Below, in pieces: positions 43,936 through 53,665 of a stretch of 64,000 bases of DNA. The translations under genes and the position numbers were made by a program. The notes beneath the pieces were generated by a model. The model ran no database searches. It worked only from the letters and a program-made list of their open reading frames with translations, and was not told the DNA's origin. Source of the stretch: Nocardia nova NBRC 15556 (GTDB lineage Bacteria > Actinomycetota > Actinomycetes > Mycobacteriales > Mycobacteriaceae); NCBI RefSeq assembly GCF_001613005.1, contig NZ_BDBN01000033.1, positions 1 through 64,000 on the forward strand, in the 5' to 3' direction. Position 1 is the stretch's first letter. Each line of letters begins with the position of its first letter.

Positions 43936-45027
43936 TTACCGCGTCGTCGCCGCGGCGGGAATGTCGATGCCGTACAGTCCGGCGGCATTGCGCCACAGCA
44001 GCTTCTCGCGCTGGGCGGAAGTGAGCGCCGACGGCAGCCGCGCCGGATCGTCGAGTTGCCAGTGCGGATAGCTCGAGCCGAACATCACCATGTCGTCCTT
44101 GCCGGTGAATTCCAGCCAGTCTCCGGCGAATTCGACATCGCCGGGCCCGTCGAGCCGGCCCTGGACGAAGTAGATCGAGCCGGGGAGATAGTCGCTGGGC
44201 ATGCGCGGCGCCCACGGCGTCTGCTCGAGGTGCGGACGGCCGAAGGTGTCCATCCGCCACATCATCGGGGTGAGCAGGTCGGCCGCGCCGTCGGCCCACA
44301 CGAAGCGCAGATCGGGAAAGCGTTCGAACACGCCCTCGGCGATCATGTTCATCTGGTGGTACAGATAATTCAGCGCCATGAAGCCGAGGTACTGCTCGTA
44401 GGTGCGCGGATGTCCGGACGGGGTGGGCGGATAGGCCACGCCCGAACCGGATTCGATATGCACCGCGACCGGCAGCCGCGCGGCCGCCGCGGCCTCCCAC
44501 AGGGGCCAGAACTGTGGCTTTCCGTAGAGTTCGCGCGACTGCAGCGGAATGCCGATCTGCACGACGCGCGGATGGGAGCCCCAGCGTTCGATCTCGCGGA
44601 CCGCGCCGGAGATGTCCTCCGGATTCACCCGCAGCGTGCCTCGGTAGCGGTCGGCGTAGGTGCCGGAGTCCAGCCAGCGCGAGATCATCATCTCGTTGTG
44701 CGCGCTCGCGATCGCGGTCCCCAGATGGCGGTCGGGCATGATGCCGCGGGTCATCGGATGCAGGACGGCGATGTCGGTTCCGCGCTCGCCGAAGAGCACC
44801 TGCCCCACGGCATCGGGCTCGGAGCCGGGATATCCGCCCTCGGACAGGACGGTGCCCGGGGCGTATTCACCGCCGGGCGCGCCGTACCAGTCCATCTCGA
44901 CATCCGGATAGCCGCGAGCGCTGTACGGCTCGCGCAGCCAGGTGCGCAGTTCGGGGTTGCCCTGGAAGAAGATGTGCACGCTCGCATCGATCAGCGGGCT
45001 GGTGCTGCCGTCGGGGAGAGTGATCAT
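43936..45027 (-). CDS. Amidohydrolase-2 family metal-dependent hydrolase
   Basis: A 363-residue amidohydrolase-2 protein and paralogue of the next gene. Its first metal motif is altered: IDASVHIFF has Ala-Ser between Asp and His. Barrel residues VAVHIESGSG near 185 and MFGSSYPHWQLDD near 325 follow; the SSYPH end has Ser where the other three have Asp. These changes suggest altered metal binding. ATG at 45027 follows CAGGAGGGCCG. A palindrome at 45232-45248 lies upstream in the 272-base gap. Confidence 0.9.
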   Translation of the reverse strand: MITLPDGSTSPLIDASVHIFFQGNPELRTWLREPYSARGYPDVEMDWYGAPGGEYAPGTVLSEGGYPGSEPDAVGQVLFGERGTDIAVLHPMTRGIMPDRHLGTAIASAHNEMMISRWLDSGTYADRYRGTLRVNPEDISGAVREIERWGSHPRVVQIGIPLQSRELYGKPQFWPLWEAAAAARLPVAVHIESGSGVAYPPTPSGHPRTYEQYLGFMALNYLYHQMNMIAEGVFERFPDLRFVWADGAADLLTPMMWRMDTFGRPHLEQTPWAPRMPSDYLPGSIYFVQGRLDGPGDVEFAGDWLEFTGKDDMVMFGSSYPHWQLDDPARLPSALTSAQREKLLWRNAAGLYGIDIPAAATTR

Positions 45028-45231
45028 CGGCCCTCCTGCGGGAAATGCCGCGCAGCTGCGGGATTCGGTCTCGGCGAGGCGGAACGGTCCGGCTCGGGAT
45101 GGTCGGTCATGCGGGCTCCGTTGCGGGAATTCGAATGCGTTCGCGGGCTGCCGTCGGCCCGGCGGTCGGGGAGAGTGCCCGAAAGGCTGTGCGGCGGACG
45201 GACCGGTGCGCGTTCGCCGGAGCGAATGCGC

Positions 45232-45248
45232 GAACCAAATATTTGTTC
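45232..45248. promoter_or_regulatory. AT-rich palindrome, candidate operator
   Basis: GAACCAAATATTTGTTC is complementary except for one pair and stands out as AT-rich in a GC-rich intergenic region. It lies between the tandem-domain TetR gene (stop at 45300) and the amidohydrolase start at 45027 and may be the binding site of that regulator. Confidence 0.5.
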
Positions 45249-45299
45249 CGCAACTGTACGTCGAAACCCGCCCGGCGCACAAGGGCCGCCGTCCGGCGG

Positions 45300-46592
45300 T
45301 CAGGCGGCGGGGGCGGTGCGAGTGGCGCCGCACAGCAGAGTCGCGCGGGAATGTGCGTGTGCCGCATCGATTCCCACGCGCGCGACCACCGGCGGGGGCA
45401 TCCAGATCAGGTCGCGCACACACGCCGACAGCCGGCTCTTGGTGATGCCCTCGATGGTGATCTCGCCGTCGGCTCGGCCCTGGTCGACGATGGTCGCGAT
45501 CTGACGTGCGCGACGGCGCAGGACCTCGATCACGTCGCTGGTGTCGGGGGGAGTGGACCGGAACCACGCGCGCTGGATCGCGAACTCGAGGTCGAAACGC
45601 CACAGGGCGTTGAGATTGATCCAGGTCAGCGCGTCGAGTTTGGCGACGGCGGAGCTGTCGGTGCCGACCACCGCTGCGTAGGCGCGCGAAATCTCGTCGT
45701 GGAAGGACCCCATGATCGAATCCAGCAGCGCCTGTTTCGATTCCACGGTCCGGTACACGCTGCCTGCGCCCATTCCGGCGGCGGTGGCGATATCGCGCAT
45801 GGTGGTCGCCTCGTAACCGCGGCGGGCGAACTCCGCGCGTGCCACCGCGCGCAGCCGGGCGGTGCGGTCGTCGTCGCCGGTGTCGTCGGGATTCGCCCAG
45901 GTGGCGATGCTCTCGCGCGCGGCGCGCAGGGCCGCGGAGCGATCGAGCGCGGCGGGCGAGGCCGGCACGGCGGGCAGGCCGTCGAGCAGCAGGCGGCACA
46001 CCACCGTGGCGACGCGGTCGGCGGAATTCTCGCGATGCAGGACCGACAGGCCGATGTGCAACATGGTCTGGCACAGCTGTTCGGCCAGCACGGAACGGTC
46101 CACGGCCGCGGTGAGGTAGCCGTGATCGGCCGCGGCGTCGAGCAGGGCGCGCATGGCTGTCGTCGGTGCGGAGGGTGGGTCGGCGGCGAGCGCGACGAGC
46201 GCGGTGCCGGCGCCGGTGTGCGGTTCGTAGATCGACAACTGCAGTGCCGCGCGGTGTTCCAGCGCGCAGGCGGCGAGGGCGGTGGCGTAGCCGTTCACAA
46301 CGTCGAAGGCCCGGTCGGCGCCGGTGATCGCCGACGGCGGCTGCGCCGACCGGGCCACGGCATCCAGCGCCGCGTGGTAACGCTCGAGCAGTTCGACCGC
46401 GATCGCTTCCTTCGATTCGAAGTGGTGGTAGAGACTGCCGGGCAGGATGCCGCAGGCATCGGCGACGTCCTTCACATTCGTCCCGGCGTACCCCGCGGAG
46501 GCGAACAGTTCCGCGGCCGCGCGCAGGATCTCGGTCCGCCGCACGCTGTCGGCGCGAGCGGGAACCGGCGCGGTGGACTGTGATCGTGGCAT
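45300..46592 (-). CDS. Tandem TetR-domain transcriptional regulator
   Basis: A 430-residue protein with two complete TetR DNA-binding domains. The first is near residues 13-60 (TNVKDVADACGILPGSLYHHFESKEA), the second near 240-290 (TTMRDIATAAGMGAGSVYRTVESKQA); each is followed by a helical ligand-binding region. One chain can therefore bind two half-sites. I chose ATG at 46592, the first methionine before the first domain; no strong ribosome site is seen. It follows the methylmalonate-semialdehyde dehydrogenase gene by 65 bases and is the best candidate regulator of this island. Confidence 0.92.
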   Translation of the reverse strand: MPRSQSTAPVPARADSVRRTEILRAAAELFASAGYAGTNVKDVADACGILPGSLYHHFESKEAIAVELLERYHAALDAVARSAQPPSAITGADRAFDVVNGYATALAACALEHRAALQLSIYEPHTGAGTALVALAADPPSAPTTAMRALLDAAADHGYLTAAVDRSVLAEQLCQTMLHIGLSVLHRENSADRVATVVCRLLLDGLPAVPASPAALDRSAALRAARESIATWANPDDTGDDDRTARLRAVARAEFARRGYEATTMRDIATAAGMGAGSVYRTVESKQALLDSIMGSFHDEISRAYAAVVGTDSSAVAKLDALTWINLNALWRFDLEFAIQRAWFRSTPPDTSDVIEVLRRRARQIATIVDQGRADGEITIEGITKSRLSACVRDLIWMPPPVVARVGIDAAHAHSRATLLCGATRTAPAA

Positions 46593-46657
46593 CTGCTCAG
46601 TGTGACCGATCTTCGCGACCCGTACGACGCGGCCCGGAGCGCGTGCCGTCCGGGTGG

Positions 46658-48199
46658 TCAGTCGTTGCGCGGGAAGCCCAGATTCAGCCCGCCGTGGCTC
46701 GGATCGAGCCACCGGCTGGTCACGGCCTTGGTGCGGGTGAAGAAGTGCACACCCTGTACGCCGTGCGCGTGCGTGTCACCGAACAGCGAGCTCTTCCAGC
46801 CGCCGAAACTGTAGTAGGCCATGGGAACCGGAATGGGGACGTTGATGCCGACCATCCCCACCTCGACCTCGTACTGGAAGCGCCGGGCCGCGCCGCCGTC
46901 GTTGGTGAAGATCGCGGTGCCGTTGCCGTAGGGGTTGCCGTTGATCAGCTCGAGGGCCTGCTCGTATCCGTCGACTCGCACCACCGCGAGGACCGGGCCG
47001 AAGATCTCCTCGCGATAGGCGGCCATCTCCGGGGTCACGTGGTCGAGCAGCGTCGGTCCGAGCCAGAAGCCCTGGGACACATCGATATCGGCGTCGGCGG
47101 TGCCGATCGCGCCGCGGCCGTCGACGACGATGCGGGCGCCCTCGGCCTCGGCGGTATCGACGGCGGTGGCCACCTTGTCGCGGTGCGCGCGGGTGACCAG
47201 CGGTCCCATATCGGCCTCACCGTGCCCGTCGCCGAGGCGCAGGCCTCGAGTGCGCTCGGCCACCCGGGCTACCAGCTCGTCGGCGATATCGCCGACCGCG
47301 ACGGCCACCGAGATGGCCATGCAGCGTTCTCCGGCCGACCCGTATCCGGCATTGACCAGCGCGTCCGCGGCCAGGTCCAGATCGGCGTCGGGAAGGATCA
47401 CCGCATGGTTCTTGGCGCCGCCGAGGGCCTGGACCCGCTTGCCGGTCGCGGTGGCGGTGGCGTAGACGTACTCGGCGATCGGAGTGGAGCCCACGAAGGA
47501 GACGGCCTTGATCGCCGGTTCGGTCAACAGCGCGTCCACGGCCTCCTTGTCGCCCTGCACGACGTTGAAGACGCCGGGCGGCAGTCCCGCCTCCTCCCAC
47601 AGCTTCGCCAGCCACAGCGCTGCGGACGGATCCTTCTCACTGGGTTTGAGCACGACGGTATTGCCGGTGGCGACCGCCAGCGGGAAGAACCACATCGGCA
47701 CCATGGCCGGGAAGTTGAACGGCGAGATGATCGCGACCGGACCGAGCGGGGCTCGCACCGAGTACGCGTCCACGCCGGTGGAGACGTTCTGCGTGAACCC
47801 GCCTTCCACCAGATGCGGTATTCCGCAGGCGAATTCGACCACTTCCTGACCGCGCGAGACCTCACCGAGGGCATCGGAGAACACCTTGCCGTGTTCGGCG
47901 GTGATCAGTCCGGCCAGTTCGGATTTGCGGGCGTTGAGCAGTTCGCGGAAGCGGAATACGATCGAGGTGCGCCGGGTCAGCGAGGTGTCGCGCCAGCCCG
48001 GGAAGGCGGCCGCCGCGGACTCGACGGCGGCGCGGACCTCCTCGGGCCCGGCCATGGCGACCGCGCCCGTGACCCGTCCGGTGGCGGGATCGGTCACCGG
48101 GGCGGTGCGCGCGGCGACGCCGGGCCGGAGGCCGCCGTCGATCCAGTGGCCGATGTGCGCGCCGTCCGTGGCGGCGGTCGGTTCGATCGTGCCGGTCAC
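46658..48199 (-). CDS. mmsA: CoA-acylating methylmalonate-semialdehyde dehydrogenase
   Basis: A 513-residue aldehyde dehydrogenase of the MMSDH branch. The diagnostic GGAKNHAVILPDAD replaces the usual LGGKxP glutamate region, and the catalytic cysteine is in SAGERCMAIS. These enzymes convert methylmalonate or malonate semialdehyde to propionyl- or acetyl-CoA with CoA and NAD. The start is GTG at 48199, overlapping the stop of the small zinc-ribbon gene (GTGA). It is part of the leftward operon 49297-45300 and faces the B12 mutase genes, so propionyl-CoA metabolism is a plausible link. Confidence 0.95.
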   Translation of the reverse strand: MTGTIEPTAATDGAHIGHWIDGGLRPGVAARTAPVTDPATGRVTGAVAMAGPEEVRAAVESAAAAFPGWRDTSLTRRTSIVFRFRELLNARKSELAGLITAEHGKVFSDALGEVSRGQEVVEFACGIPHLVEGGFTQNVSTGVDAYSVRAPLGPVAIISPFNFPAMVPMWFFPLAVATGNTVVLKPSEKDPSAALWLAKLWEEAGLPPGVFNVVQGDKEAVDALLTEPAIKAVSFVGSTPIAEYVYATATATGKRVQALGGAKNHAVILPDADLDLAADALVNAGYGSAGERCMAISVAVAVGDIADELVARVAERTRGLRLGDGHGEADMGPLVTRAHRDKVATAVDTAEAEGARIVVDGRGAIGTADADIDVSQGFWLGPTLLDHVTPEMAAYREEIFGPVLAVVRVDGYEQALELINGNPYGNGTAIFTNDGGAARRFQYEVEVGMVGINVPIPVPMAYYSFGGWKSSLFGDTHAHGVQGVHFFTRTKAVTSRWLDPSHGGLNLGFPRND

Positions 48200-48414
48200 G
48201 ACCGGGCCCCCGCGTGCGCACCGGTCATGGTGGTCAGCGGCGCCGCGCCGTACCAGCCGCAGGGCAGGCCGCAGCTGGCGGTGATCTCGATCTCGCGGCG
48301 ATGGTCGGCGAAGGTGCGAACGGTGCGCACCGCCTCCGCGGCGTAGCCACAGCGCGGGCAGGTGCCGAAGTAGTCCAGTATCTGGCGGACCGCGATATCG
48401 ACGGGCGGCTGCAT
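48196..48414 (-). CDS. Small zinc-ribbon-like protein
   Basis: A 72-residue protein with CPRCGY near residue 19 and CGLPCGW near residue 48, a spacing that could bind one zinc or iron. The start ATG at 48414 has CGGAGG upstream. It is positioned between the SDR gene (58-base gap) and mmsA, whose GTG overlaps its stop (GTGA). It is too short for a known domain assignment. It could be a regulatory or assembly partner of the dehydrogenase. Confidence 0.8.
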   Translation of the reverse strand: MQPPVDIAVRQILDYFGTCPRCGYAAEAVRTVRTFADHRREIEITASCGLPCGWYGAAPLTTMTGAHAGARS

Positions 48415-48472
48415 CAGTACCTCCGGGTCACGAGTTGAGTTGTGCGGCAAGGGATTCGCGTATGTCGTGCGG

Positions 48473-49297
48473 TCAGTCCAGGAACAGGTCCGGGATCGGC
48501 CGCTCGCCGCCGCCGTAGCCCGACAGGTCGCGGACTCCGGATTCGATGAGCACCTCGGCGTCGATGTAGCAGTTGCCGGTGGTGTATTTCGCGGGCCGGG
48601 AAAGGATTTCGGCGGCGGCATCGCCCATGATGCGCGGATCGCGCGCCGAGGCGAGCAGGTCGGACCCGTCGGCCATATTCGCCACCGCCGAGGTCGCGAT
48701 GTAGGTCTGCGGCCACAGGCAGTTCACCCCGATCGCCGCCTCGGCGAATTCGGTGGCCCAGCCGAGCGACAACAGCGTCATCGCGTATTTGGACTGGGTG
48801 TAGGCGGGATGCGCGCCCAGCCAGCGAGGGCTGAGGTTCAGTGGCGGCGAGATGGTCAGCACATGGGCCTCGGGTGCCTCGCGCAGCGCCGGCAGGCAGG
48901 CCTGGGTGAGCAGGAAGGTGCCGCGCACGTTGATCTCCTGCATCAGGTCGAAGCGTTTGGCCGGAAGTGAGTCGGTCGGCTCCACCGCGATCGCACTGGC
49001 GTTGTTGACGCAGATATCGATGCCGCCGAAGCGGTCGACCGCGGTCTGCGCCGCGCGCCGCACATCCTCCTCGCGCCGCACATCGCCCACCACCGCGACG
49101 GCCTTCCCGCCCGCGGCCTCGATCTCGGCCACGGCGGTGTGCACGGTGCCCGGCAGTTTCGGATGCGGTTGCGCGGTCTTGGCCAGCAGCACGATATTCG
49201 CGCCCCGGGCGGCCGCGGCGACGGCGATGGCGAGGCCGATCCCGCGGCTTGCGCCGGAGACGACCATGGTGCGGCCGGCCAACGGATATGCGGGCAT
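48473..49297 (-). CDS. SDR family oxidoreductase (HSDL2-like)
   Basis: A 274-residue SDR. The dinucleotide motif is SGASRGIG near residue 14, VNNASAI near 100, and the active Tyr/Lys pair is YTQSKYAM near 165. The insertion LLAKTAQPHPKLPGTVHTA is like that of hydroxysteroid dehydrogenase-like 2 proteins. It may oxidise a 3-hydroxyacyl substrate. ATG at 49297 follows GAGGAGCGTC. It is the first gene of the leftward operon divergent from the mutase. Confidence 0.92.
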   Translation of the reverse strand: MPAYPLAGRTMVVSGASRGIGLAIAVAAAARGANIVLLAKTAQPHPKLPGTVHTAVAEIEAAGGKAVAVVGDVRREEDVRRAAQTAVDRFGGIDICVNNASAIAVEPTDSLPAKRFDLMQEINVRGTFLLTQACLPALREAPEAHVLTISPPLNLSPRWLGAHPAYTQSKYAMTLLSLGWATEFAEAAIGVNCLWPQTYIATSAVANMADGSDLLASARDPRIMGDAAAEILSRPAKYTTGNCYIDAEVLIESGVRDLSGYGGGERPIPDLFLD

Positions 49298-49334
49298 GAC
49301 GCTCCTCGAAGTCAGTCGTTCGCCTTTGATGGTA

Positions 49335-49363
49335 TTGGCATTCTCTTTTTTTGCAAGTAACGT
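49335..49363 (+). promoter_or_regulatory. Promoter of mutase operon with operator half-site
   Basis: TTGGCA (49335-49340) and TAACGT (49358-49363) are spaced by exactly 17 bases, a good -35/-10 pair. The start codon at 49372 is eight bases after the -10, so the message may be leaderless. ATTCTC (49340-49345), half of the shared operator, overlaps the end of the -35. Confidence 0.6.
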
Positions 49364-49371
49364 ATTCAAGG

Positions 49372-50948
<1,577 letters not shown>

Positions 50949-50949
<1 letters not shown>

Positions 50950-51362
50950 TGCCCGCGCGCGTACTGGTCGCCAAACCGGGCCTGGACGGCCACGATCGTG
51001 GTGCGAAGATCGTCGCGCGCACACTGCGCGACGCCGGTTTCGAGGTCGTCTACACCGGCATCCGCCGCCGCGTCGAGGAGATCGTGTCCATCGCGGTGGC
51101 CGAGGATGTGGCGGTGGTGGGGCTGAGCATTCTGTCGGGCGCGCACCTCGGACTCACCACCAAGGTGGTGGAGGGATTGCGCGCCGCCGACGCCGCGGAT
51201 ATCGCGGTCGTGGTCGGCGGCACCATCCCGCAGGCCGATGTGCCGAAACTCCTCGAGGCGGGCGCGGCGGCGGTGTTTCCGACCGGCACCCCGCTGGATC
51301 ACCTGGTGCGCGAGATCCGCGCGCTGACCGCGACGGTGGCGGGCCCGGCCGAGCCGAGATGA
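50949..51362 (+). CDS. Cobalamin-binding subunit of acyl-CoA mutase
   Basis: A 137-residue B12-binding domain. KPGLDGHDRGAK near residue 10 contains the DxHxxG cobalt-ligand motif, followed by SILSGAHL near 60 and GGTIPQADV near 85. The ATG at 50949 overlaps the stop of the large subunit by one base (TGATG). Such splits are known for isobutyryl-, 2-hydroxyisobutyryl- and other acyl-CoA mutases. No MeaB-like GTPase chaperone gene is in the window. Confidence 0.95.
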
Positions 51363-51686
51363 CCGCGACCCACCGCACACCGCAGGTCACGGCCGGGCGA
51401 AGGGGCGGCGTCGCACCGGTCACGGACACGCACGTCCGAGCGTCCGAGAACGGGCGGTCCGGGCATTTCGGGTGCCGAACGTGGCCGATGGACGCCCAGA
51501 ATGCGCGCTGGACGGCGGCCTGTAATGAACTCGTGCCCCTTTTCACAGGTTGAGCACGGTCCCAGCTGACATAGTCTGAGCAGGCGAGTTCTGTTCAGGG
51601 CAGTTTCGGAGCCGGTCGCGGTCCAGGCGATCGTCGGCGCGAACGAGCGGAACCGCAGTCGGCAGGGGCAGTCGAGGAGGTCGGCC
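51363..51686. other. 324-base gap, no supported gene
   Basis: An open frame from 51359 (ATGA overlap with the mutase subunit stop) encodes 64 residues to 51553, but it shows no domain and its codon composition is not clearly coding. Seven-base arms GAACTCG (51527-51533) and CGAGTTC (51585-51591) form a weak long-range dyad. The PP2C gene at 51687 starts with GTG behind GAGGAGG. No clear promoter was recognised. Confidence 0.5.
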
Positions 51687-52427
51687 GTGCACACAGCGGT
51701 GACGACGGCAATCACACGGCGTGAGTTGATGCGGCTCACGGGAATCACAGCGCATTCGGTCAGCCGGCGTGGCGGCCGGTCGCTGAATGCCGACGCGGTG
51801 TCGGGTTATATCGACTCCGCGGTCGGGCGCAGCGCCTTCGCCGTCGCCGACGGCATCGGCGATCATCTGCTGGCCGCGCGGGCGGCGCGCACCGTGGCGC
51901 AGGTCGCGGCGCGGGTGGCTGTCGGTGGCAGTGCGGCCGCCGGAATCCTTGCCGCCCGACAACAATTGCTGCGCGAATTCCCCGAGCCCTCCGCCGACAG
52001 CGTGGTGGTCGTGGCCGTGTGCCCGACACCGGACCGTATCGACGGCCCCTGTGATATCGCCTGGGTCGGCGACTGCCGGGCCTATCACTGGAACGGGCGG
52101 GTGCTGCATCAGATCACCAGCGATCACACCGTTGCCGAGATGATGAACGCGCGCGGCATCACCGTCGCGCCCCGGATGCACCATATGGTGACGACCTCGG
52201 CGCGGACCGTGCAGCCGGAGGCGGTGGGCCACGGCATCACCGGCACCGGCGCCGGGCGCTGGCTGCTGAGCACGGACGGGGTGCACAAGACCTTGCCGAT
52301 GACCGAGATCAAGCAGATCCTCGCCGACGCCGACTCCGCGTCGACCGCCGCGGACGCCCTGGTCGAGGCGGCGATCACGGCGGGTGCCACCGACAACACC
52401 ACCGCGCTGGTCTTCGATCACGGCTGA
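51687..52427 (+). CDS. PP2C-like protein serine/threonine phosphatase
   Basis: A 246-residue PP2C-type domain. Metal-binding and catalytic segments are RRGGRSLNADAV near 28, FAVADGIGDH near 52 (usual DGMGGH altered to DGIGDH), AWVGDCRAYH near 127, LSTDGVH near 195 and GATDNTTALV near the end. It would dephosphorylate a Ser/Thr phosphoprotein. The start GTG at 51687 follows GAGGAGG. It overlaps the end of the convergent lycopene cyclase gene by ten bases. No kinase gene is adjacent. Confidence 0.88.
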   Translation: MHTAVTTAITRRELMRLTGITAHSVSRRGGRSLNADAVSGYIDSAVGRSAFAVADGIGDHLLAARAARTVAQVAARVAVGGSAAAGILAARQQLLREFPEPSADSVVVVAVCPTPDRIDGPCDIAWVGDCRAYHWNGRVLHQITSDHTVAEMMNARGITVAPRMHHMVTTSARTVQPEAVGHGITGTGAGRWLLSTDGVHKTLPMTEIKQILADADSASTAADALVEAAITAGATDNTTALVFDHG

Positions 52428-53518
52428 ACAGCGGGCCCGCCCGCGCGGCCGCGACCGGCACCCGGCGCGGCGGCCGCGGCCAGGATCCGGCGCAGCGGCC
52501 ACGGAAGTTCCCGGAACAGCGCGGTCATGGCGGCGGCGGTGCCGCGCAGATCGGTGCGCCCGGACAGGTAGGCGCGTTGCAGGTCCGGGGGCAAGGCGAA
52601 GAAGGCGTCGAAGAAGACCGGGAGTTCCTCGGGCGGCAGCGCGAGCAGCGCCCGCAGGCCGGCCCGGCGCAGGGCGTACACCAGGCGTGCCGGGACCGGC
52701 CACAGGCTCTGCCCGGCGGCCACGGTGTCGGCGGCGGCGAGTGCGGCGCCGACGCTGTATCCGGTCGCAGGATGCAGCAGTCCACCCGCCGCCCCGAAGA
52801 CGCCGTCGCGGGCCCGGCCGCCCTCGACCGGGAAGCGCACCCGTTCGATCGGTGCGTCCGCGCCGAATTCGATCCCCCGGCAGCGTAATCGGTGTTCCAG
52901 CCGGCGCCGCAGCTCGCCTTGGCCGATCGCCGGCCGTCCGGCCAGGCAGGTCTCCTCGAACAGCACCCGGCCGCCGCCCAGCGGGATCGTGTACAGGAAC
53001 GACGCCGGTTCATCGGCCTCGGTGCCGTTGTCCCGGGACCAGTCCATGAAGACGGCCGGTTCGCGATCACGGTGCAGCACAACGCCGTAGGCGGTCTGCT
53101 CGGCTCGTCGCACGTCGCGGGCCAGGCCGCGGGCGTCGACCACGCGCTGCGCGGTCGGTGTCCGGCCCGAGGCCAGCCGCACGCGGTCGGGCCGCTCGAT
53201 GTCCAGGACCCGGTCGGCGATCACCCGCACGCCGGACAGGTCCAGCGCGTCCTGCAGCGCCGCGGTATCGAAAACCTGATAGGTACGGGCGATTTCGACC
53301 TCGCGGATACCCCGGGCGAGCGGCCGCTCGATCGTCGCGGCCACGACCCGGGCCGGTAGCCAGTCCGGCAATTCGTCGGCCCACGTGCCGTAGGTCGCGG
53401 GCCACCGGCGCCACGGATGCGGATCGATCGCGGTCACGGCGAGTCCGCGGACGGCCGCGCGATGCGCCAGCGCCCGCCCGGACGGGCCGAGCCCGCAGAC
53501 GATGAGATCGGCACTCAT
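52418..53518 (-). CDS. Lycopene cyclase (CrtY/CrtL type)
   Basis: A 366-residue FAD-dependent lycopene cyclase family protein. The dinucleotide-binding N-terminus is IVCGLGPSGRALAHRA, then PHPWRRWPATYGTWADELPDWL, characteristic of the family, and HPATGYSVGAAL near 275. It would cyclise the ends of lycopene to form beta-ionone rings. No other carotenoid genes are in the window. The final 40 residues are Ala/Gly/Arg rich and the gene's end overlaps the convergent phosphatase gene by ten bases. Confidence 0.93.
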   Translation of the reverse strand: MSADLIVCGLGPSGRALAHRAAVRGLAVTAIDPHPWRRWPATYGTWADELPDWLPARVVAATIERPLARGIREVEIARTYQVFDTAALQDALDLSGVRVIADRVLDIERPDRVRLASGRTPTAQRVVDARGLARDVRRAEQTAYGVVLHRDREPAVFMDWSRDNGTEADEPASFLYTIPLGGGRVLFEETCLAGRPAIGQGELRRRLEHRLRCRGIEFGADAPIERVRFPVEGGRARDGVFGAAGGLLHPATGYSVGAALAAADTVAAGQSLWPVPARLVYALRRAGLRALLALPPEELPVFFDAFFALPPDLQRAYLSGRTDLRGTAAAMTALFRELPWPLRRILAAAAAPGAGRGRAGGPAVQP

Positions 53519-53665
53519 GCCGCCATTGCAGCAGATCGGACGGACGCGGTGTGACCGGCCGTCGCATCACAGCGGGTGTGTCGGGTCCGGTAGGGTCGAC
53601 CCACGATGCCCGGGGGGACCACAACCGCGGAGGGCGCTGCCCCGGGACGCGGAAGGTGGCAGCAG

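Noticed and set aside
51359..51553. 64-residue ORF overlapping the mutase subunit stop
   Set aside because: ATGA overlap is attractive, but no domain, weak codon evidence and composition unlike a folded protein; mentioned only in the gap description.
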